Shown in pieces: positions 34,683 to 47,069 of a stretch of 64,000 nucleotides of DNA. Position 1 is the first letter of the stretch; each line of letters starts with the position of its first letter. Under the pieces are notes generated by a model that saw only the letters and a list, made by a program, of their open reading frames with translations, was not told the origin of the DNA and searched no databases. A program made the translations under genes and the position numbers. This DNA is from Jacaranda mimosifolia (taxonomy: Eukaryota; Streptophyta; Magnoliopsida; Lamiales; Bignoniaceae): assembly GCA_018894105.1 (NCBI GenBank), contig CM032128.1, positions 12,133,001 through 12,197,000 of the forward strand, in the 5' to 3' direction.

Positions 34683-37418
34683 TGTAACACCCCAAAAATT
34701 AGAAAATTAAGAAAATGAGGATTTAGAAATTAAGAAATTGGTTGGCCGGATTTTAGGGCTCGAAAAAAAATTAATAAAAAAAGGACAATTGCATGAAAAT
34801 CAAAAGTTTTGGGGTCAAATTGCAAATAGACAAGACTTGGTTGGACCACATTTAGGAATTCTAGGGATTTGCATATAATTATTTTGGGTCAAATAGGTGA
34901 ATTTGAGGCACTAATAGGTCTAGGGGTTGAATTGAAGATGCTCAATATTTGGGAGGACTTAATTGGAAGCTAGGAAAAAATTTTATGGGTCAATTTATAA
35001 TTCCAGAAAATAGGTTTATATATTGCAATTGCATGCCCCATTCTTTCAAATTCACATATGCAGCCATCGTCTTCCTTCTCCAGTAATATTCTTCGATGAA
35101 TGACAAAACCCACCATATTATACACCATTTTAATCCTCTCAGCTCAAGGAACTTAAAAAAACCAAAATCTTGTAGAACTAACCGATGTAGTAGCTGAAAA
35201 TAGAGCTAAAAGTCTCGACCATGGTGATGGTGATGGGTTTCTCTATTTCGACGATTGAAGCTCGAGTTTGAGTACTGGTTTTGTTGGGCTTAGCTAAAGG
35301 ATCACGTAGGTACCCTTAATTTCAGAAATGGACCACTAGCAGTGAAGGAATTAAGTAAAAACCAAGACGGTAGAGATGGTGGCCCTGGAACTTTCAAGCG
35401 GCAATTGAGGGTCAATTCGAAGGATTTTGAAGAAATTGAATTGGGGGTTTAGTTCATCTCGCTGAAACGCATTGAACGATGGTAGTGGTGACTTTTTCCA
35501 ACGGCGGCGGTGCAGAGATAGAATCTTTATCTCATCGCGACGAATACATAAGCAGAAGCTAATCGTGGAAATTAAGCCTCAATAATAAGATATTGGGTAA
35601 ATGGCCGGAATTAGGTTTAAAGTTGTGTGCATGTGTATGTATATACTTTTAAATTCTTGCAATATATTATATAAACGAAAAACACGTGATTTAATTTGGA
35701 AATTGAGACATGCATATAATTATATAAGTTACTGAACCAAATCTAGTTATATTATGTGATAACCATATTAATTAAGTTAATTAGGTGCTGAAAACCCTAA
35801 TTTTGTGAATTTGAGACCTAAGTGGAAAATTAGATTATTAAAGATGATTGGACCATTATTATTGATTTAGTGCAATAATGCGAGGTTAATTATTGAATTA
35901 AGGACCTGATATTATCCTTTTATCAAGACCAATGTGATTAGCACGTTCAATAATGTTTATGCCGAACGAATCCTAAAACTACCGTATTAGCGAGCAATTA
36001 GTGATTTTAGATTGCTAATGGAGTAATTGTAATTATTAAAGATTATTAACGTTGAATGGGGATTTTGAATGTGAATATACTATTTTGGTTAGGAGACAAA
36101 GAAGTGGGTCATGCGAACCAGTAGATTACTGATTGTGGATTTCATTTTCTAAAGCCACGGAGGTGAGAGTCTGCCAATCTAGCACTTTTTGATACCTATC
36201 TATTATAGTGATTAGCCCCTGTGAGGGTTTATGTTTCTGTACTGATTGCATCGTGATTATTGAATCTGTAAACTACTTGAGATCTCGATTGTTATTTGTT
36301 CTTTGATGTGTACACCTCTGCGAGGGTTATCGTTTGTTATTGATTCTGAATCATGTTTGTTCGGGCACCCAGAAATCTTATATGTTATCTGTATTGTCCG
36401 TTCTGTTATCTGACTGTCCAATTATCTGATCGTCTTGTTATCTGATTATCCTATTATCTGATCATTCTATTATCTTACTCTTCTGTTATTTGGATATATG
36501 CCTAGAAATATGTATCGAATGATTGATATCTGTTATATGTACGAAGATATGATTGGGCCGAGTGCCAATCCTAGCTGAATGCTTGGGTATATAGGACACG
36601 TAATAGATACTCCTGGGTGTTAGTGATATGCTAGGGATACTTCTAGGTATCGGCGGTGTGCCAGGGATACTCCTGGGCATCAACAATGTGCTATGGATAC
36701 TACTAGGCATCTACCGTGTATTAGGTTATCACGCTTGGATATGTCTGATTGATTAGAATAAAGTTGTTCTAATACGCATGTTAAGTTTGATCTGTTGAAC
36801 TGCATATGACTCAAGATTGTTTATTCTGACTGTATCCGATTGCTTGTAAATTGTTCATGGAGCAATAAGGAAGGAAAGATTCATATTTGCTTAACTAGTT
36901 ATTGCCTGTATCCTAAAATGTTACTGTTTAATTGTTAAATTATGATAAGTTGAGTTGATTCCTCCTCGACAAATCCCTACTGCTTATTATTATTAATATC
37001 CCTCACTAAGTCCTTTGGACTTATCCCCCTCTATCGTATTTCATTGATTTTCTTAGACAGGAATAGGTGATGAAGATGAACTTCACACTTGGATTGAAAT
37101 ATATATGTTTTGTAATAGAATAGGTGTTTATATTTGTGTATGAGATCACTCGTATGCTAAGTTTTAAACTTGGAGATATTGTGATATGTCAGATTTGAAC
37201 TCAAGGTTTGTAGTATTTATGAAACAATGAATGGTGGGATATGTCATGGCATGTAAATTGTACTTTTGTTAAGATTTGTTTAAGATCAAATCCTTTGCTA
37301 TCTCTGATAAGTTTTGAAAAAAATTCTGATGGGCTTATTGACTGTATTGTGGGTTAAAATTTAAGACTGAATTGAGTGGCGCCTCATCTTAGGTGCTATC
37401 CTGAGATGGGGTGTTACA
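34683..37418 (+). repeat. GypD 5' LTR
   Basis: 2736 bp, TGTAACACCCCAAAAATTAG to GATGGGGTGTTACA. It contains GATTAGCCCCTGTGAGGG (about 36211), a minisatellite-like stretch of about 40-45 bp units with GGGATACTCCTGGGCATC (36600-36720), and the palindrome TAAGTCCTTTGGACTTA (37007-37023). Confidence 0.82.
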
Positions 37419-37422
37419 GAGG

Positions 37423-37434
37423 TGGTATTAGAGC
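37423..37434 (+). other. GypD primer-binding site
   Basis: TGGTATTAGAGC differs at one base from the tRNA-iMet site TGGTATCAGAGC and lies four bases after the LTR. Confidence 0.85.
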
Positions 37435-37739
37435 CTATGTTTGTCGATAACTTTGGCATTGGGTATCACTGGGATTTGTGACTGACCTTTTGTTTAGGTT
37501 AGTTTGAGCATGAATTTAGGTATTTTGAGTATTGGGGGGTTCCTGTATGATTCAAGGATTTAAGAAGAATTTGATCAGTTGATATTAGTAAGATGAGTTT
37601 GAGTACTGTAAGAATGTTCATGGGATCTTGTCGTTTATCGTAGGATGATTAAGATTTATGTATTTTTTAGTTCGATTTAGTTTCGTATTACTCATTTTCC
37701 TTCTTTTACTTTGGAAGCTTGGAAGAGTTGGTAGAATTG

Positions 37740-38800
37740 ATGGCGTCTCATGGAAGTTCCGGTGCACCCATTCTATCTAGAAATGGATGATAGGGAAAAC
37801 TTGCTGGACGAAGGCTTATTAATCGATGGGCTCCAAGACGAGGGGCACCAGCTTACTCTCAAGCCATGTAAGATGAAGAGGTTTTGCGAACCCCTTCAGT
37901 GGGTCAGCCAGTAGACTTTGTGGATAAGAGGGGATCAGGATTTAGGCCACAAGCTCAACAACCAAGTGGTGAAGCAGTAGTTGTTAATGAGATGGCTGAA
38001 GATCAGGCATTGGAATGGTTTCTTCGTTTCAATCCCCTAAGGTTTTTTAGAATACCAGATGACCAAAAAGTAGAAGAGTAGATATAGAATCTGGAGGATA
38101 TGTTTGAAACCTTATGTTACGCAGATTCATTTTGCTACATTTCTTTTATCAGAACCTGCGCTAGCTGGTGGAAGATGACTGAACATCGATGGATCGCCAC
38201 CGACACCTGTAAGACTTGGGAGAACTTGAACAGGGAATTTATGGACAAATACATACCCCTGGTGGTCAAATAGGCAACAGAGCGGGAGTTCATGAATCTA
38301 ATTCAAGGAAGTCAACCTGTCAGCTAGTATGAGGCAACTTTCAACCGACTTATACAATATGTGCCCTATATCATGGAGGATGAGAGTCGACAGATTCAAT
38401 GATTTGTACATGGGCTGCGGCCAGAGCTCAGACAGGCTTTGGCCATTTTTGATTTACCAAATTTCAATTTGGCAGTAAGCAAGGTATTGCAACTTGAGTC
38501 AGAGCTGCATAAGATCCAAAAAATTGAGAATAAGGGCTGTAAGGAAAAGATGCACTTCGAGGGGCAAAATGATATCAGAAGAAAGCATCTGAGGCTTAAG
38601 GTTGGAAGCACTGCCCAACAAGTTCCTCAGTTTGGCGAGATAGCACATTTAACTCAGGAGAGACTACATAAGTGATGTGCATTTTGTGGAGCATCTAGCA
38701 ATGAGGAATCGGAATGTTGGAAGAAATATGGTAGGTACTGGGGTTGTGGAAGCGATCAACAGTTCCTAAAAGATTGCCCCAAAAGGAGAGGCCCCACATC
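37740..38800 (+). pseudogene. GypD gag (degenerate)
   Basis: ATG at 37740 (MASHGSSGAPILSRNG, then two stops). A proline- and glutamine-rich N-terminus is followed by ALEWFLRFNPLRFFRIPDDQ, the entry of the gypsy gag domain, then YVPYIMEDESRQIQ and FVHGLRPELRQALAIFDLPN (about 38355-38470). Frame changes occur near 38120 and 38650. The zinc-knuckle region (about 38674-38790) reads CAFCGA, then YWGCGSDQQFLKDCPKR; the knuckle's first Cys is Tyr and its His is Gln, so it is not functional. Confidence 0.8.
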
Positions 38801-38839
38801 TTTAGTGAAAGGAAAACATATAGCAGAAGTTAGCGAGAG

Positions 38840-39814
38840 ACATAATGTACGAGCTCGTGCATATGCCCTAATAGGAGAAGAAGTACCCAATCCTAACAAG
38901 GTGACAGAAGGTATGGTTTCTAATTTTGAAATCTATGACAATGCCTTATATGATCCTGGTGTTTTACATTCCCTCATTCCTATCGTATTTCCTCAAACTA
39001 AATATGCAATCCGAGACTTTGGTTCAGCAGAAAAAGTTCAAACCCCTTAGAAATAGAGTTAATAATACACACCATGTATTGGAATTCGCCCAGATGACGA
39101 TTGGGGATGGGGTGTAACCTCATATAAATGCTTATCCGAAAGTACAAAATGATACTCGAAAGGGATTGGCTGTATAGTCATCAGGCACATGTGAATTGCA
39201 ACACCAAATGCATCATTCTCGGAGATGAAATACCAAAACCAAAACGCCTTTCTGCAAATAACGCCTCCCAATGCCAGTTATATCTACGCTAGAGACCAGA
39301 TAGACTTTGAGAGAAGATGAGCAAGAATTCTTAGTGTATCTTATCAACAAACCCCAAGATACAATTTAAATCGACAAAATGAAAATGGGGACTAAATACT
39401 CGAAAGTATTCCCAAAAGAAGTGAGCTCATTACCCCGTACCCCGCTAGAAGAATTATTTCACCTTCTGCGAGGACAAGAATCTTCTCAAAGCTGGAGTTG
39501 AAGCAAGAGTAATACTAGCTGAAGACTAGAAAAGACCAGGCAAGGCACCTATGCATGGTTTTTGGAACCTTGAGAGTGCATCAATTGTTTGCTAAATTTA
39601 GCAAATGCAGATTTTGGATAAAGAAAGTGGCTTTTCTTGGGTATATCCTATCCCAAGACAGGGTAGAGGATCACCCTCTAAGATAGAGGTGGTAGTCAAC
39701 TAGAAGAGATAGAAAAACGTGATAGAAGTTTGTAGTTTTTTAGGTTTTGTTAGTACTAACGAAGAATTGTGCAGAACTTTTCTAAAATAGCTAACATGTT
39801 GACTAAATTACCTG
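38840..39814 (+). pseudogene. GypD protease and RT remnants
   Basis: The protease trace (38905-39050) reads VTEGMVSNFEIYDNALYDPG then VLHSLI, where intact relatives have LFDSGA..SFI, so DSG is DPG. ILERDWLYSHQAHVNC (about 39150-39195) matches the MDWL..H.A.VDC block, and KMGTKYSKVFPKEVSSLPRT (39380-39440) matches the FPDVFPEELPGLPP block before RT. Then most of RT is gone: the next recognisable piece is LFAKFSKCRFWIKKVAFLGY (about 39588-39645) from the RT connection. Many stops. Confidence 0.75.
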
Positions 39815-40616
39815 TTGAGCTGAGTGCTCGAGCAATGGAGTGATAAGAAAATTTTATTTATATTGTACCAACACCCGGTACTCACAATTATAATTTGATT
39901 TGGAAGTAATAAGGTTGGATTGACCAACAATCTATTAATTTCAATATCATATATGTCATGTACTATATTGATCATGTTAAAAATTCTTGTTTATTACCGA
40001 ATTTTGTTCCTATTGAAAAGTCTTGCTTATTACCGAATTTTATTGTTGATTGTTGTATCTCAATAGTTTTCCTTTTCATCCTATCATTTTCTTCTCCCTC
40101 ACTATGTCCTTTAGACTTACCCTCGTTTATTTTGATTCTCTCAGATAGGGATTAAGTGAAGAATTGGACTCCAGGTGGAACATGAATATTTTGTAATAGA
40201 TCAGGTGTTGAATGTATATATGGAAATTATCTGATTGCTAAGCATGGACTCAAGACGTTGTGATATATCATTTTGATGTGGTCGACTTAAGGAATATAAA
40301 TATTTTGTTATGTAAGAATGTGAATCATAGCATTTACTTAGTCGGTTAACGAGTCTGTTAAGTTTGAAATTTCGCTGCTTTTGATAAGTTGAATTTGAGA
40401 TTTTGTGGCATGTATTTAGCATGTGTTGTATGTTACATGATTGTTTAAGGTTTGAATTTATTGTCTTATGACAAGTTTGTTTAAGTTGGAATCCGCTGCT
40501 ATTTCTGATAAGCTTGAAACGTTTGATTATGGACTATTGATTGATTTGTCGGTTCAATTTAAGATTGAATTGAGTGGCACCTCAGCTTAGGTGCTATCCC
40601 AAGTGGGGGCATTACA
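39815..40616 (+). repeat. GypE 5' LTR, left part missing
   Basis: From GAGCTGAGTGCTCGAGCAATG to GGGGGCATTACA. The missing left 2.5 kb must have been removed at the junction with GypD. It contains TATGTCCTTTAGACTTA (40103-40119), a decayed form of the family palindrome. The frame at 39958-40155 recurs at 44960-45157 because it is LTR sequence. Confidence 0.8.
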
Positions 40617-40618
40617 GG

Positions 40619-40630
40619 TGGTATCAGAGC
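40619..40630 (+). other. GypE primer-binding site
   Basis: TGGTATCAGAGC, a perfect match to the tRNA-iMet site, two bases after the LTR end. Confidence 0.88.
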
Positions 40631-42249
40631 CTAGGTTTTCGATGGCCTAGGCATTTGGGTATCATTGGAATTTTTGACTAACTTTTATTTAGGCAAATGA
40701 TCCTCGGAATACGAAAGTTTTGAGTTAGTGAAGAGTAAGTTTGACTCTAGAATTGATTAGGACATGAATTTTTTGTAATGATGTTTAATCTAAAGGACGT
40801 GAAAGGTTATGATTGGGTGCGCAACCAATGTGTAACCCGTAGCTTCTAAGGTATCGAGCATGTGACTTCATATGTTTGGGAAGGATTCTGAAGTAAGCGG
40901 GCCAAATGTGGAATCTAATAGAGATGACATGATGTTCTTGCCATTTATTGATAACCTCAACCAAGTCAGAGGGATTTGGAAAGGATTTGGGGAGAGATGT
41001 GGCGAGAATTTGACTCTAGTGAAACCATGTTTCTATAGGTTAGCGATCAGTGCTGCTTTTGTGAAATAGTGACAAACACGACTCACCCAGTAATTTTGAG
41101 GGTATCGTGAAAGATCTCTTATAAGGTACTTTAGGTAATTTCTTGTGTGTTGTTTGCAGAGATTTATGAAAAGGTTAGCAATCAGAATACAAGGACTTGG
41201 GGGACAAAGATAGGAACTAAATAAGCTTCATTAAATATGGAATCCTAATACATTAACTTTGAACATTACTTAGCCCAAGGTAAATGTATAATTTATTTAA
41301 GATTGAACTAAGCTGAACTGTTCTTAGTAATAAGTCAATGGAGAAAGTATTCTAGGAATTACTTTCGTTTGTAATGTAGGTACTAGGAACTGATATAATG
41401 TCAATTGGATGGCCAGATTCCTACAATCTTTGCAAACATAATGTACAGGGTGATAATTTATTAGACTGGATCCTAGCAAATCTATTCAGGATAATTAGTG
41501 GACTTGGGATTTAGGATAGAGTCATACTACATTCATACTTGGTGTTATATATATACTCATAGAAATATTGATTGTGCATTAAGTTAATCGAGTATTAATT
41601 AGAAGGAAATCACCTTTAGAGATGTGTAACACCACAAAGGAACTCGAGTAATCCCATTGAGGCCAAGATTATAGCTACAAAGAAATAGCTAAGGTGCATG
41701 TCAGAAGTGCATAGCCCTTTAGGCTTTATCAAATTAATGCTAAGGGGATGGATCTTTGAACTAATCGAGATGCAAGAGAATTTTTGGAGTTAAAGAGATG
41801 GATTAATCTTAGTATTGGTTTTACTCTTCTTTGTGAAACTTAGGGAAATATTAAATAAGCCTATGCCTTGGAATGAATGTTGGGGGTCACAAAGGAACAA
41901 TCTCACCTACATTGGAAGATTTGGGACATAGGAAATGATGATCTTGCCGAACATGGAATATGGAAGGTAGCTTTAAACACATGATGAAATGTGGAATTTT
42001 TAAGTAAATATGAGTGAAAGAAGAAACTCACAATAGCGATTCCCACTAAAACAAATTCCCATTTTTCTACGACAATGTGAGTCACTTGACATTGAAGAAA
42101 TGAATATATAAAACCAATTACATTAAAGGAAATAAGAATCTATAGCCAAATTATTTTGGGGAATAGTAATATGGTAAGTGATGACACTACAAGATCATGC
42201 ATATGTTAAAAAGGAATATGGGGACCAGATTCCCTTAAGGAGGGAGAGC
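40631..42249 (+). other. GypE interior and polypurine tract
   Basis: About 1.6 kb with no open frame beyond 65 codons and no gag, protease, RT or integrase motif that I can recognise. It ends in AAGGAGGGAGAGCC (42237-42249), a purine tract directly before the 3' LTR. Confidence 0.6.
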
Positions 42250-45200
42250 CGTAACACCCCAAATTTTGGAGTGTCAATTTAAGTTGATTAAAATTAATTT
42301 TGGATCAGAGTTAGTTAAAATTCTAGAATTTAACAATTACAACCGAGGGTTTGAATTGCAGATAAGAAAAGGAGTTGATTGTTTAAAATTATATGATTTA
42401 GGAGATTAATGTGGACAAGTTAAAAGTTGGAAGACTTTAAAATAATTAAATTTGGACTTGATTGCCCAGAAATAGAAACGCTAGGGGTCAATGTGTGAAA
42501 AATAAAGGTTAGTGGACTAAACTGAAACTTAGGACCGAAGTGAAAAATAGATGAAAGCCTAGGGGTGCTATTGAAAGCGGTCAAGGACTTTTGGGTCTAA
42601 AATTAGAAGGCTGAAAAATACTTTTACATATAAAGGTTGAAGGACGAAATTTGGTTAAATTTTCAAAAACAACCCCAAAGCTACCCCAACGGAGAATTGC
42701 CGAAAACTGGCCATGAAACCCGAAACCAAGGCCATGGTTAGCTTCCTCCAACTGAGACAAGCAAAACCATACCAATATTAACCCAAAACCACTGATTAAA
42801 CGGCCAAAAAAGGGGGGCCGATAACAGTGCTCGACGGAGGTGGCAGTTGGGCCATTTTCGGTGGTGAACGCTGTGTGGCTTAGGTGGGTTTTCATCGCGA
42901 GGAGGTAGGTAAGCTGGTGGTAGTGTTGATCTGGTGTTTTGGTGGGTGAAAATAAAGAATTGAAGGGGGGTGGCAAACAACAGCAAAGTTAGGGTTTCAG
43001 GGTGGTTTTTGGTTAAATTAAGCGGCAAACAACGGGGTTTGGTGAAATTAATTGGTTGGGGCATTTTGCTCCTGGCGTCGAGGCACACTCGATGGTGGTG
43101 GTAGTTCCCATCTCCGGCCGCGGCGCGTGGTGGTCCAACGACGGCAGCACGTGACTCGATGATTTTTTAGCAGTTTGTTTAGATTTACATTTCAGACTCG
43201 TCTGGACTAGTTTCGGCGTGAGATTGGATCTTGGTTCGACCCAATTTGGGTAAATTTCAATAATCAAATTTTAATTCAATTAAATTATCAAATGTAACAA
43301 GATTTTCAGATGAAGTTAATTGTGACCCGAATTAACATTGTTAAACCACGATTTAGACTAAGGTCATAGACTAATCTTATAATTAATATAGTATTAAATT
43401 TAATCGGCTTGAAGGAATTATCAGATTGTTGTTAAGGCTTTAAATAAGATTTTAACAACTAGTTTACCGGCTTGTCGAGTTAAGGACAATGATAGGTGAT
43501 TACCTTGAACATTTGAGTGTAACATAGAATTTGAGAATTGTGACTGAATAGTTAGAGTAATTGAGGAATGTGATAAGGATATCTAAGTGCATTAAGAAAT
43601 ATGATTCAGAAATCATAGTCAATGTTGGGTTCAGGTTATATACCCCGAACTTTAAATCAATTGGGAAACAAAGTCATGGACTGTTTAAACACCGAAGAAT
43701 TATCAGGACTATGTTGGAATATCCTTAAGTTTGATAATGACATTTGTTATATTTATAGTTAAGATTCAGAAGAATTGATTGTGAACTTATTCCTTTGGTA
43801 GGTGACGAATGAATAGGTCCCACAGACCAGTAGACTGTCGATTGTGGTCGCTTTTTGAGACTTTTAAGGTGAGGATCCATCATCTGGCACTCTTGTATCT
43901 ATCGATTTTATTGATAAACCCGAGGGTTGGTATTGATTTGATTATCGTATTCCGTTCATTATTGTTACCCTTGTGAGTGATATACCAATTGGTTATCATT
44001 TGTATGAGCTTATTCCATATCTAACATTAAACCAGTTAAGTTCTGCTGATTTGATATATGGCTTATTAACGTTGCTTGATTAGTGCCCTATGAGGTTCTC
44101 CTGAATTTGAAATTACTTGGTATTTTTTCATATTTTCTTGAAAATAACTATTTTCAATTGAACTCTGTGAATTTATCTGAACTTGTAAACTCTGTTTGAA
44201 AGCCAATCCCAGTGAAATGCTTGGATTTATATACTAAAATAGCCTTGCTGGCCAGTATAATTGGTAGTTTCTTATAAACATGTTGTTTGTTCAAGTGTAT
44301 TGTTGATTGCCTTGTTGGCAAAATTGTTAAGTTGTTCTGCCTTATTGGCAATTAAACGTTGAAAATCTTGACCCTTTTAAATATCTTGTTCGGTCAGTAC
44401 AGTAAAATATGTGTCAGCTAGAGCAAAGAGCCACACTAGTTGACAGGGCATGTCCAGTGGGGGCTCATCTTGAGTCTATCCCCATTAGCACCTCTGGATT
44501 TTAGTGCTAGACATCGTCCAGCTTTATTTGGTTATACTCGTGTTTATTGCTTTAAAGGTTAAATTTTTATCTATTGGCATTATATCTTTACAACCCATGG
44601 GATGCCATGGGCGGTTTTCACCCAGAGGGATGCCATAGGGGGTTTGGGCCCAAGGACTAGGTCCGAAAAATGGCCGGGCGGAACGGACCAACGGACACAG
44701 GTCTTATGGCTAGTACCCACTTACGATCCTAACTTGCAGGTAGCTAGATGTAGCAAATTGTGAGTGACAAGATCTGGCATGTGACCGGCTATGCCATATA
44801 ATCAAGTTGTTACCCGCCGAGCTGAGTGCTCAAGCAATGAAGTGATAAGGAAATTTTATTTATATTGTACTGATGCCCTATACTCACAATGATAATTTGA
44901 TTTGGAAGTAATAAGGTCGAACTGACCAACAATCTATTAATTTCGATATCATATGTGTCATGTACTCTATTGATCATGTTAAAAATTCTTGCTTATTATC
45001 GAATTTTGTTCCTATTGAAAAGTATTGCTTATTACCGAATTTTATTGTTTATTGTTGTATCTCAATGGTTTTCCTTCGCATCGTATCATTTTTTTCTCCC
45101 TCACTAAGTCCTTTGGATTTACCCTCATTTATTTTGATTCTCTCAGACAGAGATTAAGTGAAGGATTGAACTCTAGGCAGGACATGAATATTTTGTAATA

Positions 45201-45620
45201 GATTAGGTGTTGAATGTATATATGAAAATTATCTGATTGCTAAGCATGGACTCAAGACGCTGTGATATATCATGTTGATGTGGTCCTCTTAAGGAATGTA
45301 AATATTTTGCTATGTAAGAATGTCAATCATGGCATTTACTTAGTCGATTGACTAGTATGTTAAGTTTGAAATTCTACTACTTCTGATAAGTTGAATTTGA
45401 GATCTTGTGGCATGTATTTAGCATACGTGTTGTATGTTACAGGATTGTTTAAGGTTTGAATTTATTGTCTTATGATAGGTTTGTTTAAATTGGAATCCGC
45501 TGCTATTTATGATAAGCTTGAAACGTTTGATTATGGACTATTGATTGATTTATAGGTTCAATTTAAGATTGAACTGAGTGGCGCTTCAGTTTAGGTACTA
45601 TCCCAAGTGGGGGCGTTACA
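42250..45620 (+). repeat. GypE 3' LTR
   Basis: 3371 bp, CGTAACACCCCAAATTTTGG to GGGGGCGTTACA; the first base has changed from T to C. It contains the palindrome TAAGTCCTTTGGATTTA (45105-45121, one mismatch). The right end abuts Helitron alpha. Frames at 42581-43267 are in the LTR and lack any protein resemblance. Confidence 0.8.
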
Positions 45621-47042
45621 AAAATTATATATATTGATAGAATAAATAATGTCTAGAGTTATAAACTTAAAAAGTTAACAACTGTATTTTCTAGTAAAAC
45701 AATCATCTCATAATTTTTTTAAATATATCAAAAATGATCTAAGAATATATATTGATGTAGAATATAATTTTTTTAAAAAGAGTTCAAATTATATAAATTT
45801 ACAAATACATAATTACAAATATATGAATATGAAATGACATACTTCTAAAATTGTAAATATTCAAAAAGTGAAATAAATTTTAAAAATATTGAAACAAAAA
45901 AATAGATCTCAACGAATTGAAAAATAAATTACAAGATTTAACAATAAAGTAATAACTTGATTGAAAAAATGAGTAAAAGGATGCTAAATGTATAATAATT
46001 TAAATAAAATAAAAATTAAATGAAAAAATATATCAATAATTAAGGAGAAAAATGTAACTAATAAAAATTAAATTAAATTAAAAATATTAAGCGTAATTAA
46101 TAAATCTCATAATAAATGAATTGAAAACAAAAATTAAGTTGTAAAAAGCAAAGATATAAAAATTCACAAATTTAATAGTAATAAAATCCAAATGATGGAT
46201 TTTATTTAGGTTGAAAAGAAAGTTATAGCACTAAAATCCAAAAAATATCTTACATCATGCCATATACTTAAAATAAACCAAAAAAGAAAGAAAACAAAAA
46301 CAAAAAGTGAACAATAAAATCAAATAAACAATAAACACTATGAATAATGAACTAAAAATGCACACAAAGAGGTAGAAAAAAAACGCTAGAAAATAAAGAG
46401 GACACAAAGAATAGAGTGAAAAAAAATACTAGAAGATAAATACTGATGAAATGACTTTTGACAGACTTTATATATAGTGGAATAGATATAAATTAGTAAT
46501 TAAAAATAAGATAAAATCATAAAAGATTTATCAAACTATAGAGTTCAAATGATTAGGAAATCTTCTACATATTGGAAGAAGAGATGGAAAATTTTTAGTA
46601 GATAAAATACAATAATTTTTTGATATTAGAGATAAATAAAGAATATTTTTCCAATCAAGAAAATGATTTGAAAAAATCAGATACCTTTAAAAGGAATAAA
46701 TAATATCAAATTTAATAACTAAAAATTAATTTTTAAATTTAATTAAAAAACTCAAAATTCTTAGAATTCAAAATTTAGTCAAAATTGTACAATTATGAAT
46801 TCCACACCATTGTGCTATCTATACTATATATAGATAGATATATTTTAAATTTTGAATGAAAGAAAATTAGAGACAAAAAATAATCATATCGGTTAGAGAT
46901 AATAATCAACAAATAATGAAATTTTTTTAAATGAATTAAAATGCTCATAATTCTAAGAATTTGTCATTCGGCCAAAGCTGCCCAATTAGAATAAAAAATG
47001 CATAATTATGGGCCTCACACTATTGTGCTATATATAATAGTA
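45621..47042 (-). mobile_element. Helitron-like element alpha (3' part missing)
   Basis: AT-rich, non-coding. It aligns with 54390-55922 of beta along its whole length. Its 5' tip on the minus strand starts TACTATTATATATAGCAC at 47042; the family tip is TCTATACTATTATATA. Beta is inserted between TCTA and TAC, and a TCTA is found at 60459-60462 on the far side of gamma. A second copy of the family's 5' block lies inside it (46741-46840). GypE borders it on the left, so its 3' end is not seen. No Rep/helicase gene. Confidence 0.55.
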
Positions 47043-47054
47043 CTAGCACTATTC

Positions 47055-47069
47055 CCGTGCCATGCACAG
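47055..47069 (-). other. Helitron beta 3' subterminal hairpin
   Basis: Plus CCGTGC-CAT-GCACAG: five of six positions pair around a 3-base loop, eight bases from CTAG. Matches the usual Helitron 3' hairpin and spacing. Confidence 0.6.

Larger units (their letters stand above)
34683..39814 (+). mobile_element. Ty3/gypsy element GypD, 3' truncated
   Basis: Plus-strand element with a 5' LTR (34683-37418), a PBS, a degenerate gag, a protease trace and a gutted RT. At about 39815 the sequence passes without a gap into an LTR fragment of GypE; GypD's own 3' LTR and most of pol are missing. The last recognisable words, KTVIEVCSFLGF and IANMLTKLP, are from the RT to RNase H border of gypsy pol (usually T..EIRSFLGLAGYYR and APLTKLT). 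Confidence 0.75.
39815..45620 (+). mobile_element. Gypsy element GypE, non-coding interior
   Basis: Plus-strand element: truncated 5' LTR (39815-40616), PBS (40619-40630), an interior of 1.6 kb, purine tract (42237-42249) and a full 3' LTR (42250-45620). The 5' fragment matches the last 800 bp of the 3' LTR (44824-45620). No gag or pol block is visible in the interior. This is the layout of a large non-autonomous LTR derivative; loss of the coding region by deletion is also possible. Confidence 0.75.

Noticed and set aside
40619..40630. tRNA-like sequence TGGTATCAGAGC
   Set aside because: It is the complement of the tRNA-iMet 3' end used as a retrotransposon primer site; no cloverleaf surrounds it.
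45621..47042. Possible MITE or satellite DNA
   Set aside because: No terminal inverted repeats or constant-period tandem unit; the CTRR/hairpin/TC ends of its relatives fit Helitrons better.
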